From positions 30,900,234 through 30,964,233 of the forward strand of contig CM037472.1 in NCBI GenBank assembly GCA_021014325.1: a stretch of 64,000 bases of DNA. The letters run 5' to 3'. This DNA is from Plazaster borealis (lineage: Eukaryota; Echinodermata; Asteroidea; Forcipulatida; Labidiasteridae). Within the stretch, counting starts at the first letter, position 1. The number at the start of each line of letters is the position of its first letter. Both the position numbers and the translations under genes were made by a program. Below are positions 57,901 to 64,000 of this stretch, piece by piece. The notes under the pieces were generated by a model. It did not search any database. It saw nothing but the letters and a program-made list of their open reading frames with translations, and was not told where the DNA came from.

Positions 57901-60900
57901 GGCCCGTAGAAAGAAAATTGTGCCCTTGCCAAACTATTTGGTATTCATTGTTGTGATTGCATACAATAATTGCGACACCGACGTCTGCTTCACAATCAAG
58001 GTCCATGGGCAGGGCTCAAATTTTACTCTGGACTGCAGGTCCTAGGCCAGTGGTTTTAGTGTCGGGCCAGTAAACTTATAACTAGACAAGTCCGGCAGCC
58101 TTGTGTTTTACAATTGAATAATAATACCTCACTGTGTAATATGTTGAACAGAAACAAATTATATTCAAATGCTGACCTTGAGTCTGGAAAATACCTTTCA
58201 ATTCTGTTGAGTAATGAAGTATACTTAGTACCCCAAAAGACAGATGAGATCAATCTTCTCTTACATGTCTTAGTGCTTAATTGTTCAAATAAAAACAGCT
58301 CCATGGTCAAACTGTATCAGGACTCAGGAAGTTTTTTCCCATTTTGATTCTGGTCTTGTACACAAATTTCTGGTCCAGTAAAAATGTTGAGCTACAAGCC
58401 CTGCAGTCTTGTGGATTTTTCTGATAGGTTGTCATTTTTTGTTCTTCTTCAGAAATCACCTTGCCTAATCCTGATCACAGTAACACCACCTTACACACCA
58501 TGACAGCTGTCAGTGTTTCAGACGCAGACATGCACATGTCGTCACATTCATCTATGCCTGAACATGATGGTATATCACTGGCACACTCGATGCTTGCAGG
58601 TTAGTGTTTTCATAACCGTTATAATTTGAATGCTTGAGTAACACTGGTATCCAATCTTTTTAAAGGTAGGTTTATAGGTTGGTAAAGTACTCCAAAAAAT
58701 AATGACCATGAAAACTTACTTGGTGAAAAGCACTGCAGCTGTTGATAGTATAAACTATTTTGAGGAAGGAATCCCTTTCGAAGTAATATCGTTTGGATTA
58801 TTTTCCAGCCAAAAACCTTTGAATCTGAAAAACAATTCATGTATGAATAGTTTCTCCGATTTCTGAGGGTTTGTGTCCCATCGTGAATGCTGCGGCCAGA
58901 GATGCGGTTGGTAATCGCTGTCACCTCTCTAAATGGATGGATTTGACCTTCTTGTGAAAATACCGTGACAGTTTTTTGATGTTTTCTCAGCAAATAGACA
59001 CTGTATTCAGCTGAAACTTTTACATGTGACTTTTGATGTATCTTTCTTTATAATTTTGCCTATAAACAAACATTACATTGACAAAAACCAATCTATGACC
59101 CTACCTTTAAGTTTGTCGTAATTCCAGTATGCACCAATTCTAACATAAGTCACACACTCTTTACACAAACTTGCTCCAAGGATTGCAAGAAACCCATATG
59201 AAATGCACTGATGCACTGAGCAAGTTTTTCTTTGAGGATGTTTGTATGAGCATTGATAGGACATGTTTTGCAAAGTCTAAAGTTCCTTTCCGAAGTATCG
59301 TTTTCTGTCAAAAGAAATGCCTTTGAATATAGTGAGTGATTTTGGGTAATCGTTCACAAACCTGTGTCAGCTTTGCAGTTGGAAGTAGCCAAGCGTCACT
59401 GACGTCACCCATAGTTACTGTCTACCGATCGTCTGCCATTTTGGTAGTCAATTTACATGTACAATTTATGGTGAGCGTGTAAAATGTTCACCACACAGTA
59501 ACCGCATGGGAAAGCCAACTCCCAAAATAGCCCAACCAAGATTTACTGTGCATACAGCAGATGCACGTGTGTGTGAAAAGTGACTTACCAACAGGATTGT
59601 TATTCCTGGTTGTCATGTGTATCTAAAGAACTCTTTGAACTTTCTCAATTCCCTGGGGAACAAATAATCATGCCATCTCATCCCTCTCAAAATTCTCAGT
59701 TCAGTAACCCCCTATAGACCCCTTGCACTGACGTCACCCGCAGCTACTGTCTGCCAATCGTCTGCCACTTTGGTTGTTAAATTGCATGTAAGGTTTATAT
59801 GGTGAGCGTGTAAACGTGTGCGGTTACCTCAAATGTTCACCACACGGTAACCGCTGAGGGAAACTGACTCCCAAAATGGCACAAGATTTGTTGTGGTGAC
59901 CTCAGGTGAATTGGATTAATTGGGGAACATGGCTCCAGTCAAATATGCTTCACTGGAATCAGGTTAGCTGAGGTTCTTAATACAAAAACACACGTGCCTT
60001 TGACACCCAACAAAGTAGTTTTTATACTATGCTTAGGTTGGAACATTTAACTGTTTAACCGTAAAACAAATCGTAGAAATATATTTCCAAATTGTTTCTA
60101 AATGGTTAAATGAAGCCGACAGTAAAACAAACAAAAAAGAACATTTTTTTTGTCTTGAAAATGTTAGCCCCAGATGCTATTCAGGGAGAAAGATTGTCAT
60201 CCCTTTTGTTGGTGGAACTGTTTTGTACAATCCCCTATAATTTGTTATACATTTTGCTTTGTACACCACCACACCTGCGGTTTATGGTTTTGTGAAAGTG
60301 AAGACTGGCTATAGTGTTCAATTTTTTATCCTTATCGAAAGTGAGGTGACATTTGCTTCTTTTACAGGTCGGCTCATAGTTCTGATTGGAATTGGTAGAA
60401 ACGGTCAAACAGTTACCCCCCAAAAAATACACTTAGATGCAAAACCCCAGTAAATGCTCCTTGTACTGATGGTGAAAGCGTAGATAGTGCCCTCTAGCTT
60501 TGGTGCTCAGAGCTCAATGTATATGATTCTGCTTTTTTTTTTTCAACCAGGTGTTACTCTTAACTCACATCAGCAAGATCCTTCATCAGGTCACGTCATG
60601 CAGTCTGAACATGACAATATAACCATGTTGGGTCATAACGGCATTGTAGGTCACGACAGCATGACTTTGAGTCACTCGATTATGGAAGGTAAATGCATCC
60701 TTGATCAATTTTTTGGGGAAGGCTCGATTGTGATCTCAAAATTGGTTAATTTGCCCATTATAGTCATACGAACACTTCGTTTTTAGTTGGCATGTGTTTC
60801 TGAGTTGGTGGAGTGTCAATAATTTTTCCAAACCTTCCACGATGTCAGTGACTTCCAAAGGCCATTCACACTTTATTTTGGCACATGTCTTTTGACATGG

Positions 60901-62113
60901 GGTACATTGGCAATGCTTATGGCACAAACTTGCATCTATGAAATAATAAACACAGCACTAATCTATCCCGATGGGTGTCTTAACCCTTTCATGCACCATT
61001 TATTTTAGTGATAAATTGATCATATGGACACATTAACTGTTCACTCGGTTTTTTTCGCAAATGGCAACTCCCAAAAAAACAGGTCACAATAGCACTCTCA
61101 AGCGTCCTCTTTCCCATTCTGAAAACTCTGTGGCCGTGTAATCTTTATTTTCGTTTTACAACTATTTTTCTGAAGGTATTTAAGCCGGTCGCTAGCGACC
61201 GGTCGGTGCGTGAAAGACTTAAAGCACTCATTTTTTTCAGACAGGTATGCAGAGCTATGTTTGAATTATGAGTGCCTATTAAGGGTTTACAAGGAATACC
61301 AGGGCAAACCCCTTCTCTTTAACGATAAGTGTACTGTGTTGAACTACGTGCAAAAAAACAATTCACAGGACCTATAACTTTACGCCTTGTCCGAAGGCCG
61401 ACGTAATTAGGGTTAAGTGTAAGTGTTGTTTGAAGCTTTACATGGTGTGCAAAAATAAGAAGTAACTATAATTAAATAGTAAACTTGCGGGTACAACCAT
61501 CTAAAATCTATTTTGTGGGAGTGTTGGCTCTGAAAAGAGCCGTTGTAGTCTCAACGTTTCGAACAGTATACTCTGCTCGTCTTCAGGAGAAGGGTTAAGC
61601 ATCTTGCTCAAGGACACAAGTGTCATGACCCGGACCTGAACCCACACTCTGACAACACCAGAACTTGAGTCCGGTGCACTAGACTGCTCTACCATGATAC
61701 TCCAGCAGACTGTTTACTCCAATGTAGGGCTCAGATATTTATTGAAATAATACAAAATAACTCTTTTCTTCCCAGTGACAACAGACTTGGAACACGACAC
61801 AAGCTGCAAGGTAGACTGTAACACTCACTGTAACAGCTCAAATGCCCGTAATGTAGTGGTTCTCACCCAGCCAAACCATAACCATGACCACACCCTAAGC
61901 ATGATAACAGATGCAGCACAATTCCCCGTCAGCCATCAGACGACATCCGCGGACGACATGGTTTACAATAACGCCATGCTGCCATCTGCCGCTAACATGG
62001 TGGATCATGATCATGGAGGGCATGACGTGGACATCCCTGTATCTGAGATTGAGGTCGGCGGGCATCATCACCACCATGACCTCCAAGATGGTGATATAGT
62101 GATCACATGGTGA
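51405..62113 (+). CDS. ZNF410: ZNF410 orthologue, six-finger C2H2 transcription factor (8 coding exons)
   Basis: Zinc-finger transcription factor; in mammals ZNF410 directly activates CHD4, the NuRD remodeller. Eight coding exons join in frame to 629 residues (human 478). An acidic, Ser/Thr-rich N-terminus ends in [20 protein letters not shown], matching human RVQELAHDSLIAATRAQLAK. Six C2H2 fingers follow at 202-222, 230-252, 260-282, 290-312, 320-342 and 350-370. The last five align one-to-one with the five human fingers, with helices [26 protein letters not shown] and SQSGSRN conserved. The first finger ([17 protein letters not shown]) is extra. The C-terminal 260 residues are unlike vertebrate proteins and become His-rich, ending after HHHHHD (614-619). 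The initiator ATG lies 16 nt into an exon preceded by TTTCCCAG, so a 5' untranslated exon is expected. Confidence 0.93.
52075..52680. repeat. Palindromic repeat E (long copy)
   Basis: TTTTCCAATAGATAGAGTCC near the left and TCGATCTATTGGAAAATGAG near the right; ACCTCATGTTAAAATTGTGT pairs with ACACCATTTTAACTTGAGGT. About 600 bp, nearly symmetric, no ORF. Confidence 0.75.
52705..52905. repeat. Palindromic repeat P1
   Basis: GGGCCCGATTTCATAAAGCT to GTGCTTTCGTGCTTTACGTA. It serves as the uninterrupted comparison for the LINE insertion site at 34290/37950. Confidence 0.7.
53008..53179 (+). CDS. ZNF410: ZNF410 exon 2 (fingers 1 and 2)
   Basis: Acceptor TTTTTCAG, donor GTAAGT. Encodes the extra finger [19 protein letters not shown] and the finger [19 protein letters not shown], which corresponds to human finger 1. 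Phase 1 in, 2 out. Confidence 0.95.
53310..53485. repeat. Palindromic repeat P1
   Basis: GGGGCCTAATTTCATGGCGC to AGCTCTATGAAATCAGGCCC. Confidence 0.75.
53486..54279. other. ZNF410 intron, nothing firm
   Basis: No exon, SINE box or clear inverted repeat. Short runs of GACTCCTGTGTCTCTCTTTA-like sequence look like an old retroelement but no frame is readable. Confidence 0.35.
54285..54390. repeat. ~31-bp tandem repeat before ZNF410 exon 3
   Basis: About four units of TCTGCAGTACCAATCGGTCT followed by ATAGTGAACAT; two central units are identical. Ends about 35 bp before the exon 3 acceptor. Confidence 0.8.
54425..54606 (+). CDS. ZNF410: ZNF410 exon 3 (fingers 3 and 4)
   Basis: Acceptor GTCGATAG, donor GTAATG. 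Encodes [19 protein letters not shown] and [19 protein letters not shown] with THTGHKPFK linker. Phase 2 in, 1 out. Confidence 0.96.
54963..54998. repeat. (GATT)n microsatellite
   Basis: Eight or so GATT units (TGATTGATTGATTGATTGAT). Confidence 0.9.
55104..55852. mobile_element. Repeat K (uninterrupted)
   Basis: About 750 bp with inverted ends GGGCAATTCCACACTAATGG and CCATTAGTGTGGAATTGCCC. No intact protein. A non-autonomous DNA transposon is likely. Confidence 0.75.
56093..56450. mobile_element. TTAA element A, copy 8
   Basis: AGGCACTGTACACGTTTGGT to CCAAACGTGTTCAATGCCT; TTAA at 56089-56092 and 56451-56454. Ends about 90 bp before ZNF410 exon 4. Confidence 0.83.
56545..56634 (+). CDS. ZNF410: ZNF410 exon 4 (finger 5)
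   Basis: Acceptor TTATGTAG, donor GTAACA. Encodes [20 protein letters not shown] and [10 protein letters not shown]. Phase 1 in, 1 out, so skipping would delete exactly one finger in frame. Confidence 0.95.
56635..57144. other. ZNF410 intron, AT-rich, nothing recognised
   Basis: Very AT-rich sequence without recognisable elements. Confidence 0.4.
57145..57381 (+). CDS. ZNF410: ZNF410 exon 5 (finger 6 and basic linker)
   Basis: Acceptor GTACACAG, donor GTAAAG. Encodes [20 protein letters not shown] then a charged Arg/Glu-rich linker ([18 protein letters not shown]). Phase 1 in, 1 out. Confidence 0.94.
57530..58430. mobile_element. MITE F-like sequence, long or compound
   Basis: GCAGGGCTTGTAGCACACAA near 57540 and AGGGCTCAAATTTTACTCTG near 58010, with CTACAAGCCCTGCAGTCTTG at about 58391. 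Probably two overlapping or partly duplicated F copies in one ZNF410 intron. Confidence 0.55.
58453..58599 (+). CDS. ZNF410: ZNF410 exon 6
   Basis: Acceptor CTTCTTCAG, donor GTTAGT. Encodes [20 protein letters not shown] and [18 protein letters not shown], a Met/His/Ser-rich, probably disordered segment. Phase 1 in, 1 out. Confidence 0.88.
58664..59106. mobile_element. TTAA element C, copy 3 (uninterrupted)
   Basis: AGGTAGGTTTATAGGTTGGT to ACCAATCTATGACCCTACCT between TTAA sequences. Interior GGCCAGAGATGCGGTTGG. Confidence 0.78.
59370..59900. repeat. Two direct copies of repeat D
   Basis: CTGACGTCACCCATAGTTAC at 59398 and CTGACGTCACCCGCAGCTAC at 59728. Each is followed by TGTCTACCGATCGTCTGCC or TGTCTGCCAATCGTCTGCC, a GGTGAGCGTGTAAA motif and an ACTCCCAAAAT end. 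Confidence 0.65.
60060..60480. mobile_element. Repeat Q (copy 2)
   Basis: GAAGCCGACAGTAAAACAAA through GGTCGGCTCATAGTTCTGAT, in the same order as 12440-12960. Ends about 70 bp before ZNF410 exon 7. Confidence 0.6.
60551..60688 (+). CDS. ZNF410: ZNF410 exon 7
   Basis: Acceptor TTTCAACCAG, donor GTAAAT. Encodes [20 protein letters not shown] and [19 protein letters not shown]. Phase 1 in, 1 out. Confidence 0.88.
61585..61710 (-). repeat. SINE head (minus strand)
   Basis: The minus strand reads TCATGGTAGAGCAGTCTAGT (A box) and GTGGGTTCAGGTCCGGGTCA (B box). Lies 65 bp before the ZNF410 exon 8 acceptor. Confidence 0.65.
61776..62113 (+). CDS. ZNF410: ZNF410 exon 8 (His-rich tail, stop codon)
   Basis: Acceptor CTTCCCAG; stop TGA at 62111. 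Encodes 112 residues with NHNHDH, HDHGGHD and GGHHHHHD. Phase 1 in. The frame is uninterrupted and its phase matches exon 7. Confidence 0.9.
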
Positions 62114-62727
62114 TAATGATTGCTCAGTATGCAGTTGAAGGTTCATTTCGTAAAGTCATCATCACCACAGTGACCTCCAAAGTTATAGTATAGCATTGGA
62201 ATAGATGTCATAACTGTACTTTTTTATAGTATTTATCACTTGAAATTTGCTGAATTTGAGTCCCTATCACCACCATGACCTTCCAGATGATTGTTAACAA
62301 CACCAATGGGTTCAAGGTTAATGGGTCGTTATTCACCACCCCAAGATGTGATCATCAGATGGAAGTGATGATTGTTTACCCTAGCAGTATTTTGTAACCA
62401 ATACATCAGCATTATCATCACTGCTAAGACTAGGGCCAAACTAAGCACTAAACCCATTGTCACGGCACTGCTTACACCATGGCATTATGCGCTTATGGTC
62501 ACCATTCCCTGCTATATACAGGCTCAAAATTATGCCGTAGCAAGGAAGGCTTCGTAAAGTAGGCACGTGCACTGGCAATTATTCCTTGCTTATCCTGTGA
62601 AATGTGCTGTCAGCATATCTTTTTCTGCTACCACAAATATAAGCAGCATCATGAATTTTGGCTTCATCAACCATGGCTCTTGTTATTTGACTATACCATG
62701 TTTATTATGGCGAGTGCCCTGTTACCA

Positions 62728-62838
62728 ACAACCCTATGTTCCAACAACCCTATGTTCCAACAACCCCCCATGATCTACATGCTTGAGTTGGGGTTAGAAT
62801 TAGGAAAAATACATTGGGTGTTGGAACATAGGTGTGTA
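62728..62838. repeat. Inverted repeat with CCTATGTTCCAACAAC tandem
   Basis: Two tandem copies of CCTATGTTCCAACAAC (62739-62770) face TGTTGGAACATAGG at about 62820-62833, forming a potential hairpin. Confidence 0.7.
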
Positions 62839-63289
62839 ACCTATATAACAATCCAGGGTCGTTTGAAATTGGCGTAAATGTAGTGATGTGAAATTTATTT
62901 CAACCAGTTCGTTAAAACTATATTAAGAGGATCGCTTCTTAAAACCTAGATGTTTCTTGTTTAATGCAGGTTACAAATTTGGAAGGTGTTCTGCTGTCAT
63001 TAGCACATGAATATTCACATACCTATTACTTAATGCGGAATTATTTAAATTTTTGTAATTTTCATTAAATACTTCCTAGTTAATTGGAATTATGTAAAAT
63101 TGTAGTGTTGTTATCAGGAAAGTGTCAAATTAAATTGTTGCATTGAATAATGTGAACATGACAAGTGTACACAGTCCTTGCTCTATGGTTATACAGCTAT
63201 CGTAACTGCATCATTATGGAGAATTTGCTAAGACAAACGAGTGCATACCATACAATGTGAATTGGCTTAGTGCATGTACTGTTTACTGG

Positions 63290-63487
63290 GCCCCATTTCA
63301 AACAGCTGCTTATTGGGCGATTTTGTGCTTACTGTGTGATTTCCATTTGATAGCGCTGCTAACCGTAAGCACAGGAAAAGGCATGTTTACCTTCCGGCGC
63401 TTACTTTAGGCAAATCAATTGTAAAATACACTTGCACCCAAGCGAATTCTGCGGCTAAATTATTAAGCAGCTCTATGAAATTGGTCC
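63290..63487. repeat. Palindromic repeat P1/P2-like
   Basis: TGGGCCCCATTTCAAACAGC to AGCAGCTCTATGAAATTGGT. Confidence 0.65.
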
Positions 63488-63925
63488 TAGGCCTGCTGTC
63501 ATCTACATGTACCTTTTTAGAATACTCTCTCCCTCTTTCACTGCAGTACAAGCCTTGAATAATGCATGAAAGTACATTTACATGTACGTACACTACCTCG
63601 AATCTTCACCTGTCCTCCCGGCACATATTTCTTTCACCTGTTCAGGAATATTTTTTCTTTCCCAGCCGTCTCCCTCCTTTGCAATGCTCCTCCATGGCTT
63701 ACTCCACCGACCCCCCTGTTGGATTGGCAACCAGCATACACTTGGGGAGGGGAGAAGTTACTTGCCCATGCTGATAGCAAATTTGAAACTCTTCCACTCA
63801 ATGAAACACTTCAATCCTCTAATTCTACACTGTGAAAAGTCCCCATACCCTATCCAGGTCCCCTTCAATGAAAGTGTTACATGTATTTCTGTCCCATTTG
63901 GTTCTAGATATGTGGCATGGTGTAC

Positions 63926-63982
63926 CCCCCCCCCCCCCCCCGCCTCTTCCCATTGTGTTCTTGAAATTTTAGGGGGGGGGGT
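63926..63982. repeat. Poly-C and poly-G tracts in inverted arrangement
   Basis: GTAC followed by a run of about 18 C at 63924-63942, and a run of about 9 G followed by GTACC at 63971-63983. The lengths are likely polymorphic and error-prone in assembly. Confidence 0.75.
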
Positions 63983-64000
63983 ACCTCTGTACAAGAGCAA

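Larger units (their letters stand above)
62114..64000. other. ZNF410 3' flank
   Basis: Contains the 3' untranslated region, start unknown. No AATAAA is evident; variant signals cannot be judged. An inverted repeat (62728-62838), a P1 copy (63290-63485) and homopolymer C and G tracts are present. No further gene is supported. Confidence 0.5.

Noticed and set aside
61895..62146. Minus-strand open frame opposite ZNF410 exon 8
   Set aside because: Shadow of the His-rich coding exon, whose phase and acceptor support the plus strand.

Overview
This is intron-rich animal nuclear DNA. The genes have many short exons with GT-AG introns, and the introns are packed with short interspersed repeats, non-LTR retrotransposon debris and tRNA-derived SINEs. 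The repeat style and the protein similarity point to a deuterostome invertebrate, most likely an echinoderm and plausibly a sea star. That placement is inference from pattern recognition, not from a search.

Three protein-coding genes can be assembled exon by exon, with reading-frame phase checked at nearly every junction. (1) About 564-24701 on the minus strand is the 5' half of LRPPRC, a mitochondrial pentatricopeptide-repeat (PPR) mRNA-stability factor. Nineteen exons are visible and the gene runs off the left edge. (2) 26468-45666 on the plus strand is a complete 14-exon, 458-residue gamma-butyrobetaine/trimethyllysine dioxygenase-like gene (an Fe(II)/2-oxoglutarate enzyme of the carnitine pathway) with a presequence-like N-terminus. 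(3) 51405-62113 on the plus strand is a complete 8-coding-exon, 629-residue C2H2 zinc-finger protein that I identify as ZNF410. It has one more finger than the human protein and a His-rich C-terminal tail. LRPPRC and the dioxygenase are divergent with about 1.8 kb between start codons; ZNF410 follows the dioxygenase in the same orientation.

The rest is mobile-element sequence. A 3.65-kb APE-type LINE (minus strand, 34295-37950) sits in an intron of the dioxygenase gene. It has endonuclease and reverse-transcriptase domains, a 2A-like motif near its N-terminus and two frameshifts, and it is inserted inside an older palindromic repeat. Five other LINE 3'-end fragments are scattered across the window. 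A family of about 360-bp elements with TTAA target duplications occurs eight times, and pre-insertion sites can be read by comparing repeat copies. tRNA-like SINEs, palindromes with tRNA-like arms, hAT-like small elements and a GAGTAC-rich element fill much of the remainder.

The most unusual gene-level feature is in the dioxygenase gene, where two tandem duplications each span a splice junction: a 74-bp doubling of the exon 3 acceptor and a roughly 65-bp, six-copy array of the exon 10 donor. No bacterial features, CRISPR arrays, rRNA genes or convincing functional tRNA genes were seen.
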